A stretch of DNA of 64,000 nt from UBA668 sp041394605 (GTDB lineage: Bacteria; Actinomycetota; Acidimicrobiia; Acidimicrobiales; Ilumatobacteraceae), in contig JAWKHX010000012.1 of NCBI GenBank assembly GCA_041394605.1, forward strand, positions 1 to 64,000, given 5' to 3'. Under the pieces are notes generated by a model that was given only the letters and a program-made list of their open reading frames with translations, ran no database searches and was not told where the DNA came from. The stretch's first letter is position 1, and every line of letters begins with the position of its first letter. Positions 50,745 through 59,281 of this stretch are shown here, piece by piece. Both the position numbers and the translations under genes were made by a program.

Positions 50745-52298
50745 GTGCTCGTCCGGGTACTCCTCGCCTCGCAACACCGCTTCGCCGCCGCGGAGCCGGT
50801 GCTCGCCGAACTGGACGAAGCGCGCCGCGCCCTCGCCCCGAGCGGCATCGAGATCACGGCCGACCTCATCGGGCCGGCGGCCGACGCCGCCTCGGCGCTG
50901 GCGCTGGCCGCCCGGTTGGGCCTGCCCACCACCGTCCACCCCTCCCCCGCGCCGGACTTCGCCGTGGCCCTGCTGGACGGCTTCCGCAGCGCCCTGGCAC
51001 ATGGCGCCGACGTCGTGGTGTCGCTTGACGCCGATGGCCAGCACGACGCCCGCCAGATCCCCGACCTGGTGCGCAACCACCTCGCTCACGGCAGCGGCCT
51101 CACCATCGGGTCGCGCTGGACCCGCGGCGGCTCCTCCCCCGGTACGGGCCCCCTGCGCACCATGCTGAGCCGCACCGGCAACGCGGCTGTCAAGGCGGTC
51201 ACCGGCGCCCGCGGCGTCAGCGACAGCACCACCGCGTTCCGGGTGTACTCCCCCGAGGTCGTCCGCCTCCTGCTGGAGGAGGACCTGCCCACCGAGACCT
51301 ACGGGTTCTTCAGCGCGATGGTGGCCGTCACGCAGGCGCACGGCTTCGCCGTGGACGAGGTGCCGATCGTGTACCGCCCCCGATACAGCGCCACCGACCA
51401 GCCGGACCAGCACGACCTGCGCGAGTTCGCCGCCAGCCTGCTCCCCATCCGCCGCAGGGTGCAGTCCGTGCGCCGGGAGATGCGCAGCAACCAGGCGCTG
51501 TGGGCGCAGCGCAACCCCCGCCTGCGAGCCCAGGCGGCCAGCGGCGAGAGCGTCTTCGGGGCCACGGAGGAACTGGCCAACCTGTCCGACGCGGACCACT
51601 TCCTCAGCTGGATCAGCGAGGAGATCGAACCCCACCTCGGCCCGGACGTACTGGAAGTCGGCGCCGGCGTGGGGGCCATTGCGATCAAGCTGGCCGAGGC
51701 CGGCCATCGGGTCACCGCCATCGAGCCGGCCGCCAACGTGTACCCGGAGCTGGCCAGCCGCACCGCCGCCAAGCCGGCCATCACCGCGATGCAGGTGACG
51801 TCGCAGGACCTGCTGGCCGCTGGGCACGCAGCGAGCTTCGACTCGGTGGTCTACGTCAGCGTCTTGGAGCACATCCGCGATGACGTCGCCGAACTGCGCA
51901 CCGCCCTGGAGTTGGTGAAGCCGGGCGGCACCATCGCCCTGTTCGTGCCGGCCATGCCCGTGCTGTACGGCAGCCTGGACTTCAAGAGCGGGCACTACCG
52001 CCGCTATGACCGAACCCTGCTGCGCGGCGTGGTGGAGCAGGCCGGCCTGGAGGTGGAGCGGCTGACCTACATGGACATCGCCGGGGTGTTGCCGTACCTG
52101 CTGATGTACCGGGTGCTGGACGTGCCCACGCTGGACGCCGGCTCGTCGCGCTTCTACGACCGGGTGATCGTGCCGGTCAGCCGCCTGTTGCAGCGGCCTT
52201 TCGCAGCTCCAGCGCTTGGCAAGAATCTCGTTGCGGTTGCACGTCGACCTCTGGGCTCGTCCCGATCCGATGGGCCACCACCACGTTCTCGTCCATGA
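50745..52298 (+). CDS. Fused family 2 glycosyltransferase and SAM methyltransferase
   Basis: 517 residues, two enzymes in one chain. Residues 1-230: a GT-A glycosyltransferase of the dolichyl-phosphate sugar synthase type, with metal-binding DADGQHD (95-101) and GSRWTRGG. Residues about 275-480: a class I methyltransferase with LEVGAGVG (303-310), SVLEHIRDDV and KPGGTIALFVPA. Suggests a sugar transferred and then methylated, or a linked lipid-glycan step. GTG at 50745 lies 6 bases after TAGCGT (leaderless pattern). The last 40 codons overlap the convergent DUF2079 gene by 122 bases. Confidence 0.85.
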   Translation: MLVRVLLASQHRFAAAEPVLAELDEARRALAPSGIEITADLIGPAADAASALALAARLGLPTTVHPSPAPDFAVALLDGFRSALAHGADVVVSLDADGQHDARQIPDLVRNHLAHGSGLTIGSRWTRGGSSPGTGPLRTMLSRTGNAAVKAVTGARGVSDSTTAFRVYSPEVVRLLLEEDLPTETYGFFSAMVAVTQAHGFAVDEVPIVYRPRYSATDQPDQHDLREFAASLLPIRRRVQSVRREMRSNQALWAQRNPRLRAQAASGESVFGATEELANLSDADHFLSWISEEIEPHLGPDVLEVGAGVGAIAIKLAEAGHRVTAIEPAANVYPELASRTAAKPAITAMQVTSQDLLAAGHAASFDSVVYVSVLEHIRDDVAELRTALELVKPGGTIALFVPAMPVLYGSLDFKSGHYRRYDRTLLRGVVEQAGLEVERLTYMDIAGVLPYLLMYRVLDVPTLDAGSSRFYDRVIVPVSRLLQRPFAAPALGKNLVAVARRPLGSSRSDGPPPRSRP

Positions 52299-53832
52299 AC
52301 ACCGCCTCGAACGGCCCACCGGGCTTCAGCATGTCGATGAAGAGCTGGCGCTGGGCCGGGTTGTTGGGGTCGTCGATCTGGGTGAGGTCGAGGATCAGGT
52401 AGTCCACGACGGTGGGGTCGGGCAGGTTCTTGCAGTCGTCGTTGCCCCAGTAGTGGGGCATGAACGGGCTGGGCCAGTCGAACAGGTCCTCCCGGTGCGC
52501 CAGGTGAGGCCCGAGCTGGTACGTGGCCACCACGGCGGCGTCGTCGGGAATCAGCGACAGCGCCTCGTTCAGCGACGCATGCCGTGGGCTGGGACCTGCC
52601 CAGACCGTGTAGTTGGCGTCCGACAGCGGCGACGGCGACCAGGCGACGTTGGTGGTGTACGCGCAGCCGAGCAGCCACAGCGGCAGGACGATCTTCGCCC
52701 ACGGGAACCGGTTCCACACGGTGCGGGCACCGTAGATGGAGGCGATGACGATCGGCGCGTTCATCACGGCCGTGTACTGGTAGCGGATCATCCGCGCGTA
52801 CGGGGTGGCGGTGATGACGCTGGCCACCAGTTGGGGCAGGGCCATCAGCAGGGCGAGCGGGTTGAACAGGAACGTCCACCCCATCGGCCAGCCCATCTGC
52901 TTGTAGAACACCAGCCGGTCGTGCTGCACGGCGTCGCTGATCACCCGGTCCGGCCGTTGGATCATCGTGGACAGGATCTCCACGGAGTCCTTGCCGTAGT
53001 GCCCGTAGAAGTAGGTGATGTAGAAGGGTTCCTCACCGTCGTTGAACAGGGGCAGCACCACCTTGGTGGCCACCACGTACCACAGCGCGCCCACCAGCGA
53101 CGTGAGGATGGCCATCTTCCGCACCCGGCGGAAGTCCGGCGCATGGCGCATGTGCACGAGCAGCACGATGCCCATCATCACCACGGCCAGCGCCACGTCC
53201 TCGCGGATGCTGAGCGAGATCACCACCATCACCCAGAACGCCGTCCACCGCTCCTTGGTGGCGAACCACCAGGCGAACATGAACGGGCAGATGACCAGCG
53301 CCTCGGGGTGGAAGTCCGCCCGGCTGATCCACTGCACCGGCGCGTAGAGCAGGTACACGATGGCGAACACGCCCCCCATCCACGGGGTGCGGAATGCGTC
53401 GCGGGCGATCAGGTAGACCGGCCAGGCGGCCAGGCCGAGCACCACGGCCTGGACCACGTACAGGAACGGCAGACCTGCCCCGAGCCAATAGAAGGGCACG
53501 AACACGATGGCGACGAGGTTGACGTGGTGCCCCCAGAAGTCCATGCCGCGGACGGTCATGAACGAGTGACCGCGGGAGACCAGCCAGAAGCCCTGGTCGT
53601 AGATGGCCGAGTCGTAGGCCCAGGTGCCGAAGTTGGCGTGGTTCTGTACGGCCAGGCGGCCGAACACGACACCGAAGATGAAGATGCCGGCGGCGGTCAG
53701 CCATGCCGCCGGGTGCGCCGTGAGCACATGGTGGCGCAGGCGGTCCCACCAGTCGGTCAGTCGTGCACCCACCCGGGCGGCTCGTCCCACGGCGGCAGAG
53801 TCTTGCCGAAATGCCGCCACGGCGGAGGTCAT
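52177..53832 (-). CDS. DUF2079 multi-spanning membrane protein
   Basis: 551 residues with about nine to ten hydrophobic segments from residue 42 to about 400 and a soluble C-terminal domain. The family motifs DSAIYDQGFW and ISRADFHPEAL are present, placing it in DUF2079, thought to be GT-C-like glycosyltransferases; the Asp and Glu residues in these loops would be catalytic. Neighbouring GT2-methyltransferase fusion hints at a shared cell-envelope glycan function. Confidence 0.85.
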   Translation of the reverse strand: MTSAVAAFRQDSAAVGRAARVGARLTDWWDRLRHHVLTAHPAAWLTAAGIFIFGVVFGRLAVQNHANFGTWAYDSAIYDQGFWLVSRGHSFMTVRGMDFWGHHVNLVAIVFVPFYWLGAGLPFLYVVQAVVLGLAAWPVYLIARDAFRTPWMGGVFAIVYLLYAPVQWISRADFHPEALVICPFMFAWWFATKERWTAFWVMVVISLSIREDVALAVVMMGIVLLVHMRHAPDFRRVRKMAILTSLVGALWYVVATKVVLPLFNDGEEPFYITYFYGHYGKDSVEILSTMIQRPDRVISDAVQHDRLVFYKQMGWPMGWTFLFNPLALLMALPQLVASVITATPYARMIRYQYTAVMNAPIVIASIYGARTVWNRFPWAKIVLPLWLLGCAYTTNVAWSPSPLSDANYTVWAGPSPRHASLNEALSLIPDDAAVVATYQLGPHLAHREDLFDWPSPFMPHYWGNDDCKNLPDPTVVDYLILDLTQIDDPNNPAQRQLFIDMLKPGGPFEAVFMDENVVVAHRIGTSPEVDVQPQRDSCQALELRKAAATGG

Positions 53833-53839
53833 TGGGCGC

Positions 53840-54241
53840 TCAGGCGCGCAGCACGGGCACGAGCGCCGACAGCACGCCGTTGACGAACCGGCCGGAGTCG
53901 TCGGTGCTGAACCGCTTGGCCAACTCCACCGCTTCGTCCAGCACGACGGCCACGGGCACGTCGGGCCGGGCCATCAGTTCGAAGCCGGCGATGCGCAGCA
54001 CATTGCGGTCGATGACCGGCATGCGCGCCAGCGTCCACCCCTTGGCGTGGGCGGCGATCTCGTCGTCCAGCCGCTTCTGGTTGGCGGCGACGCCCTCCAC
54101 CAGTTCGCGGGTGAGTTCGTCGGGCGGCAGCACCTGGGCGTCGAGCACCTCCAGCGGCGGCACGCGCTTGGACTCCGCCTCGTAGAGGAGGATCAGCGCC
54201 CGCTCGCGGGCATCGGTGCGCTCGTCGACGCGGCGGGTCAT
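53840..54241 (-). CDS. nusB: Transcription antitermination factor NusB
   Basis: 133 residues, all-helical RNA-binding protein of rRNA antitermination. Typical blocks: ARERALILLYEAE, VEGVAANQKRLDDEIA, RMPVIDRNVLRIAGFEL, AVVLDEAVELAKRFSTDDSGRFVNGVL. ATG at 54241, 8 bases after the efp stop. Confidence 0.96.
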   Translation of the reverse strand: MTRRVDERTDARERALILLYEAESKRVPPLEVLDAQVLPPDELTRELVEGVAANQKRLDDEIAAHAKGWTLARMPVIDRNVLRIAGFELMARPDVPVAVVLDEAVELAKRFSTDDSGRFVNGVLSALVPVLRA

Positions 54242-54249
54242 CAGGCCGC

Positions 54250-54813
54250 TCAGACCCGGGTGATGTAGTCGCCGGTGCGGGTGTCCACCTTCACGCGGTC
54301 GCCTGGGTTGACGAACAGGGGCACCTGGACGACCTTGCCGGTCTCCAGGGTGGCGGGCTTGCGGGCGCCGCTGACACGGTCGCCCTGCACGCCGGGCTCG
54401 GTGTCGGTGATGGTGAGCTCCACCGCCGCCGGGATCTCCACGGTGACGATCTCGCCGTTGTAGAAGGCGATGATGGCCACCGAGTTCTCCACCATGTAGT
54501 CGGCCGCGTCGCCGAGCGCCGTGGGGGCCACGTTCTGCTGGTCGTAGCTCTCCATGTCCATGAACACGTAGTCGTCGCCGTCGCGGTAGAGGAACTGCAT
54601 GTCCTTCTTCTCCAGCAGCGCCTGCTCCACGCGGACGCCGGCGTTGAAGGTGCGGTCGAAGACGTTGCCGTTCTTCAGGTTGCGCAGCTTGGTGCGCACG
54701 AAGGCGCCGCCCTTGCCGGGCTTGACGTGCTGGAACTCGACGACCTGGAAGAGGCCGTTGTCCAGCTCCAGCGTGATGCCGTTCTTCAGGTCGTTGGTGG
54801 TGATGGCAGGCAC
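54250..54813 (-). CDS. efp: Elongation factor P
   Basis: 187 residues, three OB-like domains. Rescues ribosomes stalled at polyproline. The loop at the tip of domain I reads KPGKGGAF, with the lysine that is modified in many bacteria; no modification genes (epmA/B) are seen nearby. The GTG at 54813 matches the family N-terminus (VPAITTNDLKNGITL). Its 5' end overlaps pepQ by 28 bases. Confidence 0.96.
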   Translation of the reverse strand: MPAITTNDLKNGITLELDNGLFQVVEFQHVKPGKGGAFVRTKLRNLKNGNVFDRTFNAGVRVEQALLEKKDMQFLYRDGDDYVFMDMESYDQQNVAPTALGDAADYMVENSVAIIAFYNGEIVTVEIPAAVELTITDTEPGVQGDRVSGARKPATLETGKVVQVPLFVNPGDRVKVDTRTGDYITRV

Positions 54814-55892
54814 GGAGAATCCTTGGGGCTTGCAGTGAGTACTCGGCATCCGTCCTCGGTGACGACCACGAGGTCTTCCACCCGGACTCCGCCGAAGCCA
54901 TCACGATAGACCCCAGGCTCCACGGTCACTACATCCCCGACCTGCAGGATGGCGTCGCCGGCCCGGTTCACGAACGGATCCTCGTGAATCAGCAGGCCCA
55001 CGCCGTGCCCGGTGCCATGGGTGAACCAGTCGCCGTAGCCGGCCTCGGCGATGATCCCGCGGCACACCCCGTCCAGCTCCTTCACGCTCATCCCGGCCTT
55101 CACCGCGGCCACGCCGGCCTGCTGGGCCAGCAGCACCAGGTCGTACAACTCCTGCTGGAGGGGGGTGGGCTCGCCCACCACGAACGTGCGGGTCATGTCG
55201 CTGTGGTAGCCGCCGACCAGCGCCCCGACGTCGATGATCACCGTGTGGCCCGCTTCGATGCGGGCGTCCGTGGGACGGTGGTGCGGGAGGGCGGCGTTGA
55301 CCGGGCCGGTGGCCACGATGGTCTCGTAGCTCGGCCCGGTGGCGCCCAGCTCGCGCATGCGGGTCTCCAGCCGGTTGCGCACCTCGGCCTCGGTCAGCCC
55401 TTCCAGGTGCGGTACCACCTCGGCCAGCGCCTGGTCGGCGATGGCGCAGGCGCGGGCCATGGCCTCGATCTCGCCCGCGTCCTTCACCCGGCGCTCCGCC
55501 TCGACGATGCCGTGGGTGGGGCGCAGGTCGGTCTGGAACGCGCCGGCCCAGCGGGCGTGCTGGGCGAACGTGACGTGCTCGGCCTCGAAGCCCACGCGGG
55601 CGTGGGGCGCGCAGAGCGCGGCGAGGTGTGCCTGGGTGTCGGCACCCGTGGCGCCCACGAGCACGTCGCCGGCCACGCCGGCGGCCGCCATCTGGGCTGC
55701 CGCCTGCTCGCCGTAGCGGCCGTCGGTGACGAGGGTGAGGCCATCACCCGTGCGGTCGAGCACCACCCAGCCGTTGGACCCGGTGAACCCGGTGACCCAG
55801 CGGATGTTGGTGAGGTCGTTGAGCAGCAGCGCGTCCACGTCCGCCGCCGCGAGGCGGGCGCGAACCCGCTGGGCCCGGTGGGCGATGCTCAC
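54786..55892 (-). CDS. pepQ: Xaa-Pro aminopeptidase family (M24) peptidase
   Basis: 368 residues with an N-terminal creatinase-like domain (RWVTGFTGSNGWVVL) and the pita-bread metallopeptidase domain. The two-metal ligands are visible: D in VIIDVGALVGGYHSDMTRTF, H in GTGHGVGLLIHEDP, E in VEPGVY and E in VRVEDLVVV. Removes residues next to proline. Position before efp is conserved in Actinomycetota. GTG at 55892 overlaps the aroQ stop. Confidence 0.94.
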   Translation of the reverse strand: MSIAHRAQRVRARLAAADVDALLLNDLTNIRWVTGFTGSNGWVVLDRTGDGLTLVTDGRYGEQAAAQMAAAGVAGDVLVGATGADTQAHLAALCAPHARVGFEAEHVTFAQHARWAGAFQTDLRPTHGIVEAERRVKDAGEIEAMARACAIADQALAEVVPHLEGLTEAEVRNRLETRMRELGATGPSYETIVATGPVNAALPHHRPTDARIEAGHTVIIDVGALVGGYHSDMTRTFVVGEPTPLQQELYDLVLLAQQAGVAAVKAGMSVKELDGVCRGIIAEAGYGDWFTHGTGHGVGLLIHEDPFVNRAGDAILQVGDVVTVEPGVYRDGFGGVRVEDLVVVTEDGCRVLTASPKDSPCLPSPPTT

Positions 55893-56329
55893 GCCGACGC
55901 CAGCTTCCGGGCCACGGCGTCCACCGCCAGTTCGTAGCCGTGCATGCCCAGGCCCGTGATGCTGCCGGTTGCCACCGGGGCCACGACGCTGGTGTGCCGC
56001 CACGGCTCGCGGGCGTTCGGGTTGGAGATGTGCACCTCGATGACGGGGCCGTCGAACGCGGCGAGCGCGTCGTGGATGGCCCAGGCGTAGTGGGTGAACG
56101 CCCCGGGGTTGATGACGATGGCCGCTGCCCGTCCGCGGGCGGCGTGGATGGCGTCCACCAGTTGGCCCTCGTGGTTGGTCTGGAAGGCCTCGACCGTGTG
56201 CCCGTGTGCCGCCGCGGCCGCGGCGGTGGCGGCCACGTAGTCGTCCAGCGCGGCGCTGCCGTAGATGTGCGGCTCGCGCTGGCCGAGCAGGTTCAGGTTG
56301 GGTCCGTGGAGGAGGGCGATGATGGCCAC
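55889..56329 (-). CDS. aroQ: 3-dehydroquinate dehydratase, type II
   Basis: 146 residues. LLHGPNLNLLGQREPHIYG (catalytic Tyr in the lid), QTNHEGQLVDAIH, INPGAFTHYA and EVHISNPNAREPWRHTS are diagnostic. Third step of the shikimate pathway. GTG at 56329; overlaps the GNAT gene end by 37 bases. Confidence 0.97.
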   Translation of the reverse strand: MAIIALLHGPNLNLLGQREPHIYGSAALDDYVAATAAAAAAHGHTVEAFQTNHEGQLVDAIHAARGRAAAIVINPGAFTHYAWAIHDALAAFDGPVIEVHISNPNAREPWRHTSVVAPVATGSITGLGMHGYELAVDAVARKLASA

Positions 56330-56919
56330 GGGCCTATCGTGCCACGCCTGCCGCCTGCTGCCCCCGCCACATCCGCTGCCCAGGTGTCGCGGTCGATGAC
56401 GTAGAGCACGTGATGGCGTTCGTGCCAGCGCGGAAAGAGTGGATGGTCGAAGTCGCGGGTGGCGTCGTGGCGCATGCCCAGCTTCTGCATCACCCGCTGC
56501 GACTTGAAGTTCTTCGAGGTGGTGAAGCTGACGATCTCGTCGTGGGGCAGGGCGAGCCGTTCGAAGCCGAACTCCAGGGCGGCCCGGGCGGCCTCCGGGG
56601 CGAAGCCGAACCCCCAGTGCTCGCGGGCCAGCCGCCAGCCGACCTCCACCATCGGCACGCTCGACCAGCCGGGGACCGACAGGCCGGTGAAGCCGATGAA
56701 CTGGCCGGTGTCCTGCCGTTCCACCGCCCACAGCCCGAACCCATTGCGCTGCCATGCCGCGGCCATCCGGTCCACCATCTCGTCGCTCTGCTGGGGCGTG
56801 AGCGTGGCCGGGAAGTGGCGCATCACCTCGGGGTCGCCGTTCAGGCTGGCGTAGGCCGGCTTGTCCGTTTCCCGCCACCCCCGCAGCACCAACCGCTCCG
56901 TCCGCACCTCCACCACCAT
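56293..56919 (-). CDS. GNAT-family acetyltransferase (RimJ/RimL-like)
   Basis: 208 residues. RTERLVLRGWRETDKPAY start, GFTGLSVPGW, VEVGWRLAREHWGFGFAPEAARAALEFGF (acetyl-CoA site) and NFKSQRVMQKLGM match ribosomal-protein-type N-acetyltransferases of the GNAT fold. Substrate unknown. Inserted between aroQ and a repeat pair, i.e. within the aro cluster; probably accessory. Confidence 0.9.
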   Translation of the reverse strand: MVVEVRTERLVLRGWRETDKPAYASLNGDPEVMRHFPATLTPQQSDEMVDRMAAAWQRNGFGLWAVERQDTGQFIGFTGLSVPGWSSVPMVEVGWRLAREHWGFGFAPEAARAALEFGFERLALPHDEIVSFTTSKNFKSQRVMQKLGMRHDATRDFDHPLFPRWHERHHVLYVIDRDTWAADVAGAAGGRRGTIGPWPSSPSSTDPT

Positions 56920-56947
56920 CCCGCCGAGTCTGCCACCCCCACCCTCC

Positions 56948-56994
56948 CAATTTGGCGGTGAGATGCGGTACAGCCGCACCTCAGCGCCAACTTG
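56948..56994. repeat. Palindromic repeat, copy 3
   Basis: 47-base element related to 35031-35077: the outer arm starts CAATTTGGCG here and the closing arm is CGCCAACTTG; the inner arm has one mismatch and one G-T pair. Paired with copy 4 exactly 61 bases downstream. Confidence 0.85.
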
Positions 56995-57008
56995 CAGAGG
57001 CCCCGTTC

Positions 57009-57055
57009 CAAGTTGGCGGTGAGATGCGGTACAGCCGCACCTCAGCGCCAACTTG
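57009..57055. repeat. Palindromic repeat, copy 4
   Basis: Same element with perfect 10-bp outer arms CAAGTTGGCG/CGCCAACTTG. Lies 29 bases before the hydrolase start. Confidence 0.9.
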
Positions 57056-57084
57056 GGGAGGGTGGGGGGAGTACGGTCGGCGGG

Positions 57085-57930
57085 ATGGAGATCCGCAACG
57101 GCGACCTCACCCTGCACCTGGCGACGGATGGCCCGGAGGACGCCCCGCCGATCCTCCTGCTGCACGGCATCACCTCGTGCTGGCGCACGTGGGACTGGCT
57201 GGTCCCCCACCTCGCCGACCGCTACCGCGTGCTGCGGCTGGACTTCCGCGGCCACGGCCGGTCCGACCGGGCGGCCGGCGAGTACCACGTGGCGGGCTAC
57301 GTCAGCGACGCCGCCGCGGCAGTGGACGCTGCCGGCGGGCCGTGCATCGTCCTCGGCCATTCACTCGGCGGCGTCACCACGGCGGGCCTCACCCAGCGCC
57401 ACCCTGACCTCGTGCGGGCCGCGCTGATGGAAGACCCGCCCATTCCCGCGGCCGCCCGCACGCTGGAGGGCAACTCGCTGCTGGACGGCTTCCGCCTCAT
57501 GCGCCAGTCGATCCCGATGATGCAGGAGCAGAAGGTGCCGGAGGACGTGCTGGCCGGCATCCTCGCCAACGCGCCCAGCGCGACGGGGCCGACGTTCGGC
57601 ACCCTCGTCCACCCCGACGGGCTGAGCTCGATGGCCGCCGGCATGCTCCACGTGGACGCCACAGTGCTGGACCCGGTGCTGAGCGGCCAGCCGCTGGACC
57701 CGTTCTACGACCCGAACGCCCCACTCGGCCGGCCCGCCCTGCTGATCACGGCCGACCCGACCGCACCCGATGCCGTTGCCCGGGCAGAGGACGCCGCCCG
57801 CTTCGCCGAGGTCAACCCCGGCGCCACCGTGACGGTGATGACGGGCGCCGGCCACCTGATCCACGACGAACTGGCCAGCCGCGACCGCTTCCTCGCCGCC
57901 GTCACGGAGTTCCTGGCGACACTGGGCTGA
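57085..57930 (+). CDS. Alpha/beta hydrolase
   Basis: 281 residues. ILLLHGITSCWRTW oxyanion region, DFRGHGRSD, the nucleophile elbow GHSLGG (about 92-97), a late Asp in LLITADPTAPDA and His in GAGHLIHDE. Substrate unknown (esterase, lactonase or related). The ATG follows TACGGT (57072-57077) by 7 bases (leaderless pattern). Its stop shares a base with the next gene (TGATG), so it leads a three-gene plus-strand operon. Confidence 0.9.
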   Translation: MEIRNGDLTLHLATDGPEDAPPILLLHGITSCWRTWDWLVPHLADRYRVLRLDFRGHGRSDRAAGEYHVAGYVSDAAAAVDAAGGPCIVLGHSLGGVTTAGLTQRHPDLVRAALMEDPPIPAAARTLEGNSLLDGFRLMRQSIPMMQEQKVPEDVLAGILANAPSATGPTFGTLVHPDGLSSMAAGMLHVDATVLDPVLSGQPLDPFYDPNAPLGRPALLITADPTAPDAVARAEDAARFAEVNPGATVTVMTGAGHLIHDELASRDRFLAAVTEFLATLG

Positions 57931-58610
57931 TGGAGCCTCGTCGGCGCGACGTCCTCGTCAACTGGCTCGTGGCCGCGGCGATGGTCGCCGCGGTTGCCGG
58001 TTCGATCGTCGGCCGGCGATGGGAGGTGTCGTCGCGACAGTCTTCCCGCGACGCGGCGACCGGCCTGTCGATCACGTTCGCGGACTTCATCGACAACGTC
58101 GAAGCCAGCGTCGCCGAGTGCTTGGCGGTGAGCCCCTGCACAGATCCTGCACAGTTCGAACCAGGGCGCGACACCGAAGCGGAAGCGTTGAACTCGGAGC
58201 TGATGCGCCAGTTCTTCCCCGAGTACGACCTGTACCTGGCACTCACGTACGAGTGGAACCACGCAGTGATGGAGGTGGTGGACGACAACGGGATCGTCAC
58301 CGACCGGGCGAGGTTGGCGACGCTCGCCAACGGCGCATTTCTCGGGGACATCCGCGCCGAGCTCACCAGTGCCCGGAGCCATCTCGAAGAACGCCAGGTC
58401 GACGAGGCGCATGCGTCACAGGTGTGGGGTTGGACATGGAAGGGACTGCTCGTCGCTGCACCGGTTCCACTGCTGTGCCTCCTCGCGGTGCGAGGGCGGC
58501 GCGACCGGCGGGAGGCCATGGCGCTGAGCCAGGCCAGCGCCGCAGCCAGGGTTGACGCGCCCTCAGCCACCATGACGGAGGCATCGCCCCAGAGCTGCGG
58601 GACGTCATGA
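57930..58610 (+). CDS. Two-TM membrane protein of unknown function, paralogue 1
   Basis: 226 residues with membrane segments at about 10-28 and 170-187 flanking a 140-residue domain outside the membrane core. The domain has two cysteines (C64, C70) in a CLAVSPCTDPAQFEPGR motif and EWNHAV (108-113) followed by DDNGIVTDRA. The second helix ends in a basic RGRRDRRE segment. I recognise no family. The next gene is a clear paralogue with the same layout. Coupled to the hydrolase and to the paralogue by overlapping stop/start codons. Confidence 0.75.
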   Translation: MEPRRRDVLVNWLVAAAMVAAVAGSIVGRRWEVSSRQSSRDAATGLSITFADFIDNVEASVAECLAVSPCTDPAQFEPGRDTEAEALNSELMRQFFPEYDLYLALTYEWNHAVMEVVDDNGIVTDRARLATLANGAFLGDIRAELTSARSHLEERQVDEAHASQVWGWTWKGLLVAAPVPLLCLLAVRGRRDRREAMALSQASAAARVDAPSATMTEASPQSCGTS

Positions 58611-59281
58611 CGAGGCGTGATCACGGCGACTGGGGCATCGCCGTGGCGCTACTCGTCGCGGTGGTTGCGACGATCGCGTTCCGGATCATCGAGTTGCGGG
58701 CCGGCGACTCGGCGGAGCAGGCGCGGGTCGACGCCCGTCACGCGATCGCGCTCGCCACGAAGGTTGAGGATGCCGCGCAACGCCTCGACACCTGCGTGAC
58801 GGAGAGTCGATGTGACGACCCGGCCGAGTTCAGCCCGGGACGGCGGACCTTCAACGAGGGACTGGTGGTGGCACTGACCCGAGGCGTGGCGCCGGCGTAT
58901 GTCCCGTTCACCGAGATGACCCACGAGTGGAACCACGCCGTGATCGCGGCCATCGACGAGGACGGGGTGGTGACCGACCAGCCGGCAGCCGAGACGCTGG
59001 CCGGCGGGCCGATGATCGATGAGCTGCTGTCGGAGCTGGACCGGGTGCACGGCGAGCTGACCGACGATGCGGCGGCCTCGCAACTCCTCTCCGACATCGC
59101 CGGGTGGGTGTGGAAGGTCTCCCTCCTCCTGGCCGTCGTGTCGCCGTTCGGGCTGATCCTGCTGCGGCAGCGACGCGACCGGCGTCAGGACATCGAGCCG
59201 AGCGCGGCCATCGCGTCGTCGCGCGACACGCCGGACACGACCTCGACGCCCGCAGGGCCGTCGAGCACGAACGTCAGCTGA
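58607..59281 (+). CDS. Two-TM membrane protein of unknown function, paralogue 2
   Basis: 224 residues. Same plan as the preceding gene: helix at about 9-27, C63 and C69 in CVTESRCDDPAEFSPGR, EWNHAV (107-112) with DEDGVVTDQP, GWVWKVSLLLA membrane helix about 168-187 and a basic RQRRDRRQ exit. Identity to paralogue 1 is concentrated in these motifs, so the duplication is old. ATGA overlap with paralogue 1. The last 97 bases overlap the convergent aroB gene. Confidence 0.75.
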   Translation: MTRRDHGDWGIAVALLVAVVATIAFRIIELRAGDSAEQARVDARHAIALATKVEDAAQRLDTCVTESRCDDPAEFSPGRRTFNEGLVVALTRGVAPAYVPFTEMTHEWNHAVIAAIDEDGVVTDQPAAETLAGGPMIDELLSELDRVHGELTDDAAASQLLSDIAGWVWKVSLLLAVVSPFGLILLRQRRDRRQDIEPSAAIASSRDTPDTTSTPAGPSSTNVS

